Shown: in pieces, positions 1 through 6,049 of the stretch | Position numbering within the stretch: position 1 is the first letter of the stretch | How the letters are laid out: each line of letters opens with the position of its first letter | NCBI GenBank assembly: GCA_031273385.1 | Contig: JAISRY010000189.1 | Location: 1-6,049, forward strand | DNA: 6,049 bases | Reading direction: 5' to 3' | Origin: Tannerellaceae bacterium | Lineage (GTDB): Bacteria; Bacteroidota; Bacteroidia; Bacteroidales; Tannerellaceae | Made by a program: the position numbers and the translations under genes | Notes under the pieces: model-generated | What the model saw: only the letters and a program-made list of their open reading frames with translations | What the model was told of the DNA's origin: nothing | The model's database searches: none

Positions 1-264
1 CATACGGCTTACCTGATTGGGGCGGGGGCTTTGCGCTTACTGATCTGGGGAGATGTGAACCATGCGATGAGTATCCAAATGCCTTATCCCGACGTCACTT
101 ACGCACGCGATACCGATCCTGCCCAGGCTATCGAAACGCGCAAACGCACGCTGGAATACCTCTCGGCAAACCATATTCCCGTTGCCGGTATGCATATCCC
201 TTTTCCCGGCATCGGGCTTGTTATTTCGGTGGGGAACGGCGCGTACGCCTTTGAGTCGTATTGA
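1..264 (+). CDS. MBL-fold metallohydrolase, C-terminal fragment
   Basis: The first 87 codons of the window are open in frame 1 and end at TGA 262-264. This is the C-terminal part of a metallo-beta-lactamase-fold hydrolase whose start lies upstream. Visible features are an initial HTAYLI, which would follow the usual TPG-H stretch of the fold; IWGDVNH, with the expected bridging metal ligand Asp18 (fragment numbering); the family-typical run DTDPAQAIETRKR; and GMHIPFPGIG, with the last metal-ligand His65. Known members with this C-terminus are zinc-dependent hydrolases, often with an N-terminal signal peptide, which cannot be checked here. The substrate is not deducible. A TTG at 31 is not a credible start because the homologous reading frame extends upstream of it. 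A weak hairpin at 290-308 follows the stop. Family call is confident, specific function unknown. Confidence 0.85.
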   Translation, partial: HTAYLIGAGALRLLIWGDVNHAMSIQMPYPDVTYARDTDPAQAIETRKRTLEYLSANHIPVAGMHIPFPGIGLVISVGNGAYAFESY

Positions 265-278
265 GGTGGATGGGCTAT

Positions 279-350
279 AAAAAAGAAAAGGTTGTCATCA
301 CGACAACCCATTTTCATTGCTAACCTTAAATCTAATACCATGAAAAACAC
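279..350 (-). ncRNA. Probable stand-alone small RNA, Bacteroidales type
   Basis: A short minus-strand transcription unit lies between two genes and faces away from the lyase. It has a -7 box at 355-362, a predicted start near 350 and a strong intrinsic terminator ending near 279, giving a transcript of about 70 nt. Two hairpins can form: UUUUCAU (346-340) with AUGAAAA (317-311), and the terminator stem GGUUGUC (308-302) with GACAACC (296-290). No gene lies downstream on this strand, so it is not an obvious leader. From memory, the central segment resembles a sequence recurring between genes in Bacteroides and relatives; I could not verify this. The published Bacteroidales-1 RNA motif also has a Bacteroidota promoter and a terminator, but identity with it is unproven. 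An ATG at 341-339 opens a small frame that runs through the terminator, so coding is possible but less likely. Confidence 0.5.
281..308 (-). terminator. Intrinsic terminator of the small RNA unit
   Basis: A perfect 7-bp stem (290-296 with 302-308, 5-nt loop) is followed on the minus strand by an almost pure T run, TTTTCTTTTTT, at 289-279. On the plus strand the same hairpin is followed only by CATTTTC, so it would serve the metallohydrolase gene less efficiently. Confidence 0.7.
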
Positions 351-354
351 GATG

Positions 355-382
355 CAAATATAGGCGGTTTTATATTGTACAA
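355..382 (-). promoter_or_regulatory. Promoter of the putative small RNA
   Basis: Read on the minus strand, TATATTTG at 362-355 matches the Bacteroidota -7 consensus TAnnTTTG exactly. A TTG at 382-380 lies 17 nt upstream in the place of the -33 element. That spacing is a little shorter than the usual 19-20 nt. Transcription would start around 350. Confidence 0.5.
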
Positions 383-429
383 CATAATTCTTCAGCATAA
401 AAATGAGGGAGCTTAACGATGTTTAACAG

Positions 430-477
430 CAAAAAGAGGAAAGAGGCGCTGGTGGCAGCGTCTCTTTCCTCTTTTTG
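430..477 (-). terminator. Long-stem terminator of the lyase gene
   Basis: Positions 431-450 pair with 457-476 in a 20-bp stem broken only by one G-U pair (446/461), around a 6-nt loop. The base of the arms is A5/T5, so the U run of the transcript is drawn into the stem. It begins 22 nt after the lyase stop codon. The symmetry means it can stop transcription from either side. Confidence 0.8.
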
Positions 478-498
478 TTCGATAGGATGACGAGGGGG

Positions 499-1965
499 TT
501 ACAGGCTGTCGCCGAAGTCTTCCTTGAATTTGGCGATCAACCGTTCAGGCCAGTCGGAGACAGGTTCCAGGCCTCCCATGAAGAAGCGCAGGACGGGCGG
601 TTCGTAGACAAATTTCAGCCCGCCGATCAAGCTGCGGTTTTCGTTTAGCCAGACTAATCGATCCTCTACGTATTTGATTTGCGAAAGCGTGAATACGCGG
701 CGCGGGACAGCTAAACGCAACAGCTCCATGTCGGCGTAGGTTTCGTTTCCCTCTTCGTCGCGTTGGTTCGAGATGGATCCGCGCTCCATGCCGCGAACGC
801 CGGATATCAGGAAGAACGCCGCCGCCAAAGCGCCCGCCGGGTATTGCGTTTGCGGGATATGGGAGCAGATGCTCATCGCATCGACATGCGCCCCAAGCAC
901 GCCCGGAGGCGTCACCATCGGAACGCCTTTCGCCGTAAGGCTATTGACCAGGTAGGCGATAAACTGGGGGCTTTGGCTGATCATCGTTTCGTCGAGCGTT
1001 TCGTATAGCCCGACAGCCATCGCCTCTATTTCCCGTACCGAGATACCGCCGTAGGTCAGGAAGCCCTCGAACAGGGGGACTAAAGCCTCCAGTTCGCGGT
1101 AGATCTTCAGTTCGCCCGTACAGATGCCGCCTCCGCGCGAAGAGCTTAGTTTGCGGGCGGAGAAATAGACGATGTCGCTCAGGCCGGTCATGATGGAGAT
1201 CACTTCGGCCATCGAAGAATCGGCAAATTCAGGCTCGCGTTGCAGGATCAGGTAGGCGTTTTCACCCAGTAAGCTGGCGTCCAGGACGATGCGCAGGCCA
1301 TATTTGTCGGCGATTTTGCGGACTTCGCGCATATTCCGGATAGAGAACGGCTGCCCGCCAATCAGGTTGGTCGAGGCTTCCATGCGGATAAAGGGGATGT
1401 TTTCCACGCCTGTTTCCACGATCACCTGCTCCAGCTTTTCTACGTTCAGGTTCCCTTTGAAAGGGTGCGCCGAGTCGATGTTGTAGGCTTCGTCGTACAG
1501 GAGTTCGACAATGCGGCCTCCATATTGGGTGATATGAGCCAATGCGGTGGTAAAGTGGTAATTCATGGGAATGAGGTCGCCTTTTTTCTTGATATAGGCA
1601 CAGGCCAGGATGTTTTCTGCGGCGCGTCCCTGGTGGACGGGCAGGAAGTACTTCTTCTTCAATACATCTTCCACCGCTTTCTGCAGACGGAAGAAGCTTT
1701 GCGAACCGGCATACGCATCGTCGGCGTGCATCATGGCGGAGACCTGCATGTCGCTCATCGCATTGGTTCCGCTGTCGGTCAGCATATCGAGGAAAACATC
1801 TTTGGTACTCAGCCTGAATGTGTTGAATCCGCCTTCGTACAAGGCTTCCAGGCGGCGTTCGATAGGGACGAGGTTCAGTTTCTGTACAACACGAACCTTG
1901 TGCAACTCCAATGGGATATTCTCTCCACTGTAGAATTTGACCTTTACGGGTTTTTCTTTGCTCAT
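499..1965 (-). CDS. Tyrosine phenol-lyase/tryptophanase-family PLP lyase
   Basis: A 488-residue PLP-dependent beta-eliminating lyase (fold type I, Beta_elim_lyase family). Recalled Citrobacter tyrosine phenol-lyase (TPL) aligns with a steady 13-15 residue offset. Conserved are LTDSGTNAMSD (T67 = TPL T49), Y85 (Y71), HQGR (R114 = R100), N200 (N185), D229 (D214, cofactor ring nitrogen), the Schiff-base lysine K272 (K257), Y305 (Y291) and R417 (R404, carboxylate). The pocket is TPL-like: F138-T139 (F123-T124), E394-R395 (R381) and F461-F462; tryptophanase has Asp, Ile and His there. Changed are R217 to L232, K256 to R271, the following Asp to L273, and H343 to L357 with loss of the GGHA motif. 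The protein has about 14 extra N-terminal and 19 extra C-terminal residues. Known family members release phenol or indole, pyruvate and ammonia in the cytosol; the substrate here is uncertain. The ATG has no Shine-Dalgarno, as is usual in this phylum. It is monocistronic. Confidence 0.85.
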   Translation of the reverse strand: MSKEKPVKVKFYSGENIPLELHKVRVVQKLNLVPIERRLEALYEGGFNTFRLSTKDVFLDMLTDSGTNAMSDMQVSAMMHADDAYAGSQSFFRLQKAVEDVLKKKYFLPVHQGRAAENILACAYIKKKGDLIPMNYHFTTALAHITQYGGRIVELLYDEAYNIDSAHPFKGNLNVEKLEQVIVETGVENIPFIRMEASTNLIGGQPFSIRNMREVRKIADKYGLRIVLDASLLGENAYLILQREPEFADSSMAEVISIMTGLSDIVYFSARKLSSSRGGGICTGELKIYRELEALVPLFEGFLTYGGISVREIEAMAVGLYETLDETMISQSPQFIAYLVNSLTAKGVPMVTPPGVLGAHVDAMSICSHIPQTQYPAGALAAAFFLISGVRGMERGSISNQRDEEGNETYADMELLRLAVPRRVFTLSQIKYVEDRLVWLNENRSLIGGLKFVYEPPVLRFFMGGLEPVSDWPERLIAKFKEDFGDSL

Positions 1966-2001
1966 ATAAGTAATTTAAAGGGTTATATTATAAAAATAGC
2001 G

Positions 2002-2032
2002 CAAAAATACAAAGAACATCTTTTATAAGAAA
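2002..2032 (-). promoter_or_regulatory. Promoter of the lyase gene
   Basis: On the minus strand TATTTTTG (2009-2002) matches TAnnTTTG exactly, and TTTC (2032-2029) lies 19 nt upstream, one base off the -33 TTTG. The leader would be about 30 nt. It contains an 11-nt perfect palindrome, TTATATTATAA (1983-1993), which could be an operator or simply AT-rich sequence. Confidence 0.5.
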
Positions 2033-2044
2033 GATAATCGTGCA

Positions 2045-2073
2045 TTTTTTCTTAATATTGCATCTTAAATTTG
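2045..2073 (+). promoter_or_regulatory. Promoter of the DUF554 gene
   Basis: TAAATTTG at 2066-2073 matches the Bacteroidota -7 consensus exactly. The -33 region is only a T run (2045-2050), so that half is weak. The predicted start near 2079 leaves a leader of about 15 nt. The -7 box lies 57 bp from the one driving the divergent lyase gene. Confidence 0.4.
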
Positions 2074-2094
2074 TATCCTAATAAACAATGAGAT

Positions 2095-2784
2095 ATGGTT
2101 GGTACCTTGGTCAATACGGCAGCCGTTATTGCCGGAAGCGGGATTGGGCTGGCATTTAAGAAAAATTTGCCGGACAAATATCAGGTGATTTACTTTCAGG
2201 CCGTCGGGCTGTTTACGATGCTGCTCGGCGTAAAAATGTCGCTGGCGATGGCCTCGCCGTTGCTTGTCGTGCTGAGCCTTGTGGTGGGGGGATTTGCCGG
2301 TATGATGATGCGGCTTGAGGAGAAAGCCGGGCAGCTCGGCGACTACATTAAAGCCAGGCTGCACTCCGACAACGACCGCTTCACCGAGGGGTTGATCACC
2401 GGTTTCCTGCTTTTCTGTATGGGCTCGATGACCATTGTCGGCGCGATCGAAGAGGGCTTTGGGAAGACGTCCGACCTGCTGCTCACCAAGTCGATCATGG
2501 ATTTCTTTTCGGCGATCATGCTGGCGTCGGGGCTGGGTATCGGTATCCTTTTCTCGGCCGTTCTGCTGCTGCTGTTTCAAGGAGGGATTACGTTGTTTGT
2601 GTCGGTTGTCGGAAAAGATATCCCCGCCGAGATCGTGTCCGAGATAACGGTTGTGGGCGGTATTATCCTGATTGGGTTGAGCATAAATCTGTTGAAGATA
2701 AAGAACATCGGAATCCTGAACATGTTGCCCGCCCTGCTGTTCGTCGCTTTATTCGTGTGGTTGAAGATGTACTTCTTTCCATGA
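2095..2784 (+). CDS. DUF554 family membrane protein (YqgA/YdfK-like)
   Basis: A 229-residue integral membrane protein of the DUF554 family (relatives: E. coli YqgA, B. subtilis YdfK), of normal length. The N-terminus, MVGTLVNTAAVIAGSGIG, is the typical family opening and forms a first hydrophobic helix. Further hydrophobic segments lie around residues 34-50, 54-72, 99-118, 135-168, 184-201 and 207-227. The family signature FCMGSMTIVGAIEEG (107-121), followed by KSIMDFFSA (132-140), is intact. The polar stretch 73-98 (RLEEKAGQ to NDRFTEG) is probably a loop. Family members are inner-membrane proteins of unestablished function; a transport role is only a guess. ATG 2095 is chosen because it gives the family N-terminus; an ATG at 2088 is out of frame. 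It is divergent from the lyase. The 95-nt gap to clpB has no obvious terminator, so some readthrough is possible. Confidence 0.88.
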   Translation: MVGTLVNTAAVIAGSGIGLAFKKNLPDKYQVIYFQAVGLFTMLLGVKMSLAMASPLLVVLSLVVGGFAGMMMRLEEKAGQLGDYIKARLHSDNDRFTEGLITGFLLFCMGSMTIVGAIEEGFGKTSDLLLTKSIMDFFSAIMLASGLGIGILFSAVLLLLFQGGITLFVSVVGKDIPAEIVSEITVVGGIILIGLSINLLKIKNIGILNMLPALLFVALFVWLKMYFFP

Positions 2785-2811
2785 TGATGACAAAATGACA
2801 TATAATCCTTC

Positions 2812-2827
2812 TGGCATTTTCTTTGCA
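2812..2827 (+). promoter_or_regulatory. Sigma-54-like promoter candidate before clpB
   Basis: TGGCATTTTCTTTGCA fits the sigma-54 (RpoN) consensus TGGCACGnnnnTTGCW with only two mismatches (the CG after TGGCA). It has the required GG (2813-2814) and GC (2825-2826) with exactly 10 nt between them. Transcription would start about 12 nt later, near 2838, some 40 nt before the clpB ATG. It could be a chance match in T-rich DNA. Confidence 0.3.
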
Positions 2828-2851
2828 GGTTTGAGGGTAAAAACAAGTTTG
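2822..2851 (+). promoter_or_regulatory. Housekeeping-type promoter candidate before clpB
   Basis: TTTG at 2822-2825 matches the Bacteroidota -33 element. CAAGTTTG at 2844-2851, 18 nt later, matches the -7 consensus TAnnTTTG except for its first base. The start would fall near 2856, leaving a leader of about 25 nt. It overlaps the sigma-54-like site, so the two would exclude each other. Confidence 0.4.
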
Positions 2852-2864
2852 AATTTACAAAGAA

Positions 2865-2870
2865 AAGGAG
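2865..2870 (+). promoter_or_regulatory. Shine-Dalgarno of clpB
   Basis: AAGGAG ends 9 nt before the clpB ATG. It is notable because most Bacteroidota genes, including the other complete genes here, show no such site. It fixes ATG 2880 as the start and suggests strong initiation. Confidence 0.65.
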
Positions 2871-2879
2871 ATATAACGT

Positions 2880-5471
2880 ATGAATTTAAATAACTTTACA
2901 ATCAAATCGCAAGAGGCGGTACAGCAAGCCGTACAGTTGGTTCAGGAACGAAACCAGCAGGTGATCGAATCGGCGCATCTACTGAAAGCTGTCATGATGA
3001 CAGGCGAAAGCGTAACCAATTTTCTCTTTCAAAAGCTGGGCGTATCCGTTCAGCGCCTCAACCAGATACTGGATGGCCAGTTGGAGGCCTATCCGAAAGT
3101 ATCCGGCGGCGAACCCTATCTCTCGAATGAGTCGAATGTCGTGCTGCAGAAAGCGGTCGGCTATTCCGGGGAGATGGGCGACAGGTATGTCTCGCTGGAG
3201 CATATCGTGCTGGCTTTGCTGACGGAAAAGGGGATGGCTTCCCAGCTATTGAAAGATGCCGGGGTGGATGAAAAAGGGCTGCGCCTGGCGATCGGCGAAC
3301 TGCGAAAGGGGAACAGGGTGACCTCCCAGTCGGCGGAAGAGGCCTACGATGCGTTGAACAAATATGCCGTCAACCTGAATGAACGTGCGCGTAGCGGGAA
3401 ACTGGACCCGGTGATCGGACGCGACGACGAGATCCGGCGGGTGTTGCAGATACTGAGCCGCCGGACGAAAAACAACCCTGTCCTGATCGGCGAACCGGGC
3501 GTCGGTAAAACGGCGATAGCCGAGGGGCTTGCCCATCGTATCGTACGTGGAGACGTCCCCGAAAACCTGAAATCAAAGCAGATCTTCTCTCTGGATATGG
3601 GCGCATTGATTGCCGGAGCCAAGTATAAGGGTGAGTTTGAAGAGCGGCTGAAGTCGGTCGTCAATGAGGTCGTCAAGTCGGAGGGCGAGACGATCCTTTT
3701 TATCGACGAGATCCATACGCTGGTCGGGGCGGGGAAGAGCGACGGCGCCATGGATGCGGCGAACATACTGAAACCGGCGTTGGCGCGCGGCGAACTGCGC
3801 TCCATCGGGGCGACGACGCTGGATGAGTACCAGAAATACTTTGAAAAGGATAAGGCGTTGGAACGCCGTTTCCAGATCGTGATGGTGGAAGAGCCGGACG
3901 AAGCGGACACCGTTTCCATCCTCCGCGGGTTGAAAGAGAAATATGAGAACCACCACAAGGTACGGATCAAGGATGATGCGATTCTCGCAGCCGTGAAACT
4001 GTCGGCGCGTTATATTACCGACCGCTTCCTTCCCGACAAGGCGATCGACCTGATGGACGAAGCGGCGGCGCGCCTCAGGATACAGGTCGATTCCGTTCCC
4101 GAGTCGCTGGATGAGATCAGCCGCCGGATCAAACAGCTGGAGATTGAACGTGAAGCCATCAAGCGCGAAGACGACAAGGCAAAGCTGGACTACCTCACGA
4201 AAGAGATTGCCGACCTGAAAGAGGAAGAAAAGACGCAGAAAGCGCAATGGGAGAGCGAGAAAGAGCTTGTCAACAGGATTCAGCAGAACAAGATCGATAT
4301 CGAAAACCTGAAATTTGAGGCTGACCGGGCCGAACGCGAGGGCGACTACGGTAAGGTAGCCGAGATCCGTTACGGGAAAATCAAGGGGAAAGAGGAGGAG
4401 AACATTCGCATACAGTCTACGCTGCATGAGATGCAAGGCTCATCCGCCATGATCAAGGAGGAGGTGGATACGGAAGATATCGCCGACGTCGTCTCCCGCT
4501 GGACGGGTATCCCGGTGAACAGGATGATGCAAAGCGAAAAGGATAAACTGCTGCACCTGGAAGACGAACTGCATGAGCGCGTCGTCGGGCAGGACGAAGC
4601 GATCGAAGCCATATCCGACGCCGTGCGCCGTAGCCGCGCCGGTATGCAGGATCCCAAGCGGCCGATCGGGTCGTTTATCTTTCTGGGGACGACGGGGGTC
4701 GGCAAGACCGAGCTGGCCAAAGCGCTGGCCGAGTACCTCTTTGATGACGAAAACATGATGACGCGCATCGACATGAGCGAATACCAGGAGAAGTTCAGCG
4801 CCTCCCGTCTGATCGGTGCGCCTCCGGGATATGTCGGGTACGACGAGGGGGGACAGCTGACCGAGGCGATCCGCCGGAAACCCTATTCCGTCGTCTTGTT
4901 TGACGAGATAGAGAAAGCGCACCCCGACGTTTTCAATATCCTGTTGCAGGTGTTGGACGACGGGCGGTTGACGGACAACAAGGGGCGTGTGGTGAATTTC
5001 AAGAATACGATCATCATTATGACCAGCAACATGGGGTCGTCCCTGATTCGCGAGAACATGGAACGGATCACCCCTGCCAACCGGCAGAAGGTGATGGAAG
5101 AGACAAGGAGCGAGGTGATGGAGCTGCTGAAAAAGAGTATCCGCCCCGAGTTCCTGAACCGCGTCGACGAAATCATCATGTTCACGCCATTGAACGAACA
5201 GGAGATCAAAAAGATCGTCCTGCTGCAACTGGAGCAGGTGAAGAAGATGCTGGCGCAGAACGGCATTACATTGCAGTTTACCGACGAGGCATTGCAGTTC
5301 ATCGCCGAAAAGGGGTACGATCCGCAATATGGCGCCCGTCCCGTCAAACGTGTCATACAGAAATGTGTGCTGAACGAACTGTCAAAGGTGCTGCTGAGCG
5401 GTAAAACGGACAAAACCCGCCCCATCACCGTCGATATGTTTACGGATGAGTTAGTGTTCATCAACAAATAA
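2880..5471 (+). CDS. clpB: ATP-dependent chaperone/disaggregase ClpB
   Basis: A complete 863-residue ClpB (E. coli: 857). This cytosolic hexameric AAA+ machine works with DnaK to thread polypeptides out of heat-induced aggregates. Domains in order: double-repeat N-domain (about 1-145); first nucleotide-binding domain with Walker A GEPGVGKT (204-211), pore-loop Tyr249 in KYKG, Walker B ILFIDE (272-277) and arginine fingers R329-R330; coiled-coil middle domain (about 405-525, rich in E/K/R), which separates ClpB from ClpA and ClpX; second nucleotide-binding domain with Walker A GTTGVGKT (603-610), pore loop GYVG (650-653), Walker B VVLFDE (671-676), sensor-1 N717, arginine finger R755 and sensor-2 GAR (818-820). 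I see no ClpP-binding IGF-type loop, consistent with disaggregation rather than proteolysis. All catalytic motifs are intact. A GTG at codon 147, in the linker before the first ATPase domain, may be an internal start. The araB gene follows after 8 nt. Confidence 0.97.
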   Translation: MNLNNFTIKSQEAVQQAVQLVQERNQQVIESAHLLKAVMMTGESVTNFLFQKLGVSVQRLNQILDGQLEAYPKVSGGEPYLSNESNVVLQKAVGYSGEMGDRYVSLEHIVLALLTEKGMASQLLKDAGVDEKGLRLAIGELRKGNRVTSQSAEEAYDALNKYAVNLNERARSGKLDPVIGRDDEIRRVLQILSRRTKNNPVLIGEPGVGKTAIAEGLAHRIVRGDVPENLKSKQIFSLDMGALIAGAKYKGEFEERLKSVVNEVVKSEGETILFIDEIHTLVGAGKSDGAMDAANILKPALARGELRSIGATTLDEYQKYFEKDKALERRFQIVMVEEPDEADTVSILRGLKEKYENHHKVRIKDDAILAAVKLSARYITDRFLPDKAIDLMDEAAARLRIQVDSVPESLDEISRRIKQLEIEREAIKREDDKAKLDYLTKEIADLKEEEKTQKAQWESEKELVNRIQQNKIDIENLKFEADRAEREGDYGKVAEIRYGKIKGKEEENIRIQSTLHEMQGSSAMIKEEVDTEDIADVVSRWTGIPVNRMMQSEKDKLLHLEDELHERVVGQDEAIEAISDAVRRSRAGMQDPKRPIGSFIFLGTTGVGKTELAKALAEYLFDDENMMTRIDMSEYQEKFSASRLIGAPPGYVGYDEGGQLTEAIRRKPYSVVLFDEIEKAHPDVFNILLQVLDDGRLTDNKGRVVNFKNTIIIMTSNMGSSLIRENMERITPANRQKVMEETRSEVMELLKKSIRPEFLNRVDEIIMFTPLNEQEIKKIVLLQLEQVKKMLAQNGITLQFTDEALQFIAEKGYDPQYGARPVKRVIQKCVLNELSKVLLSGKTDKTRPITVDMFTDELVFINK
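3305..3320 (+). promoter_or_regulatory. Possible internal translation start in clpB
   Basis: GTG at 3318-3320 (codon 147) is preceded, 5-6 nt upstream, by the purine-rich AAAGGGGA (3305-3312). It lies at the N-domain/NBD1 boundary. E. coli clpB has an internal GUG start at almost the same codon (149), which makes a form without the N-domain. Use here is inferred from position only. Confidence 0.25.
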
Positions 5472-5472
5472 G

Positions 5473-5493
5473 ATACGTTATGAAATACGTTAT
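5473..5493 (+). repeat. 9-bp direct repeat at the araB start
   Basis: ATACGTTAT occurs at 5473-5481 and again at 5485-5493, spanning the araB start codon. Its reverse complement, ATAACGTAT, covers the clpB start at 2873-2881. Function unknown, possibly coincidental. Confidence 0.35.
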
Positions 5494-6049
5494 TGGCTTA
5501 GATTACGGCACTGATTCGTGCCGCGCCGTCGTCGTAGATGCTACGGACGGAAAGGAGATGGCCTCTGCCGTCGCCGCTTACCCGCGCTGGTCGCGCAATG
5601 CCTGGTGCGACCCCCAAAAGAATCAATACCGGCAGCACCCCTTAGATTACATCGAAGCGCTGGAAAGCAGCGTCAGGGAGGCGTTGGCGAAATGCCCGCC
5701 GGGGCTTGCCTCAGAGGTGGCCGGCATGTCGTTCGACACCACCGGCTCGACGCCCGTCCTGACGGACAGCGAGGGAACGCCGCTGGCTTTGTTGCCTGAG
5801 TTTGCCGAAAACCCGAATGCCATGTTTGTCCTCTGGAAAGACCATACGGCGGTGAGGGAAGCGGCGGAAATCAATGCCCTGTCGAAAGCGTGGGAGGTGG
5901 ATTATACGGCGTATGAGGGGGGCGTTTATTCTTCCGAATGGGTGTGGGCGAAGATGTTGCATGTGTTGCGCGAAGATGCCTCGCTTCGCGGCAAAGCCTA
6001 TTCCTGGATCGAGCATTGCGACTGGATGCCGGCGCTCCTGACCGGACAG
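5480..6049 (+). CDS. araB: Ribulokinase, N-terminal part
   Basis: The first 190 codons are open to the window edge, about a third of the roughly 560 residues usual for AraB. Ribulokinase phosphorylates L-ribulose with ATP in the cytosol, the second step of L-arabinose catabolism, before the AraD epimerase makes D-xylulose 5-phosphate. FGGY-kinase features visible are the phosphate-1 loop GLDYGTDSCRAVVVD (6-20), SFDTTGSTP (84-92), and a stretch nearly unchanged between E. coli and Bacteroidota AraB: LPEFAENPNAMFVLWKDHTA (105-124), then YEGGVYSSEW (145-154) and IEHCDWMPALLTG (177-189). These blocks separate it from xylulokinase and glycerol kinase. The ATG at 5480 gives the expected N-terminus, MKYVIGLDYG. 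There is no Shine-Dalgarno, and the clpB stop is only 8 nt upstream, so it may be read with clpB. Its arabinose partners are not in view. Confidence 0.95.
   Translation, partial: MKYVIGLDYGTDSCRAVVVDATDGKEMASAVAAYPRWSRNAWCDPQKNQYRQHPLDYIEALESSVREALAKCPPGLASEVAGMSFDTTGSTPVLTDSEGTPLALLPEFAENPNAMFVLWKDHTAVREAAEINALSKAWEVDYTAYEGGVYSSEWVWAKMLHVLREDASLRGKAYSWIEHCDWMPALLTGQ

Noticed and set aside
31..264. TTG at 31 as the start of a 77-residue protein
   Set aside because: The same frame is open to base 1 and the upstream residues (HTAYLIGAGA) belong to the metallohydrolase fold, so this is a gene cut by the window edge.
1465..2028. 187-codon plus-strand open frame opposite the lyase gene
   Set aside because: It is the complement of conserved lyase codons and runs through the divergent promoter region; no family resemblance.
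2065..2580. 171-codon minus-strand frame opposite the DUF554 gene
   Set aside because: The product is low-complexity and rich in Q, H, R and K, as expected from reading membrane-protein codons backwards.
2865..2875. AAGGAGATATA, identical to the ribosome-binding region of common T7 expression vectors
   Set aside because: The flanking sequence is a continuous native clpB leader and gene, with no vector sequence on either side, so the match is coincidental.
4440..5327. 295-codon open frame antisense to clpB
   Set aside because: It lies wholly opposite conserved clpB sequence, has no recognisable domain and no promoter. Long antisense frames are common opposite GC-rich coding DNA. The same applies to 3573-4436 on the minus strand.
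5518..5799. 93-codon plus-strand frame rich in arginine
   Set aside because: It is a shifted frame inside araB, whose own frame is open and strongly conserved through this stretch.

Overview
The window looks like chromosomal DNA from a member of the Bacteroidales (phylum Bacteroidota). Several intergenic -7 boxes fit the Bacteroidota TAnnTTTG pattern. Start codons mostly lack a Shine-Dalgarno sequence. The ClpB and ribulokinase proteins read like Bacteroides/Parabacteroides-type orthologues. Coding DNA looks moderately GC-rich by eye and the gaps are AT-rich, so I cannot name the genus. I see no insertion sequence, CRISPR array, tRNA, rRNA or phage gene.

Layout: (1) 1-264, plus strand, the C-terminal end of a metallo-beta-lactamase-fold hydrolase cut by the window edge. 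(2) 265-498, non-coding. It holds a compact minus-strand unit with its own promoter and terminator, probably a ~70-nt small RNA, and then a long hairpin that ends the next gene. (3) 499-1965, minus strand, a PLP-dependent lyase of the tryptophanase/tyrosine phenol-lyase family. Its substrate-pocket residues are of the tyrosine phenol-lyase type, but several cofactor-site residues are changed. (4) 1966-2094, an AT-rich divergent promoter region. (5) 2095-2784, plus strand, a DUF554 (YqgA/YdfK-like) membrane protein. (6) 2785-2879, the clpB leader, with two overlapping promoter candidates (sigma-54-like and Bacteroidota housekeeping-like) and an unusually good Shine-Dalgarno. (7) 2880-5471, plus strand, complete clpB disaggregase. 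(8) 5480-6049, plus strand, the first 190 codons of araB (ribulokinase), starting only 8 nt after clpB.

The genes do not form one pathway. Most are housekeeping or catabolic: protein disaggregation, L-arabinose entry into the pentose phosphate pathway, and amino-acid beta-elimination. No clearly new multi-gene system is visible. The points most worth a second look are the altered active site of the lyase, the stand-alone small-RNA unit, the sigma-54-like sequence before clpB, a possible internal start in clpB, and the tight clpB-araB junction.
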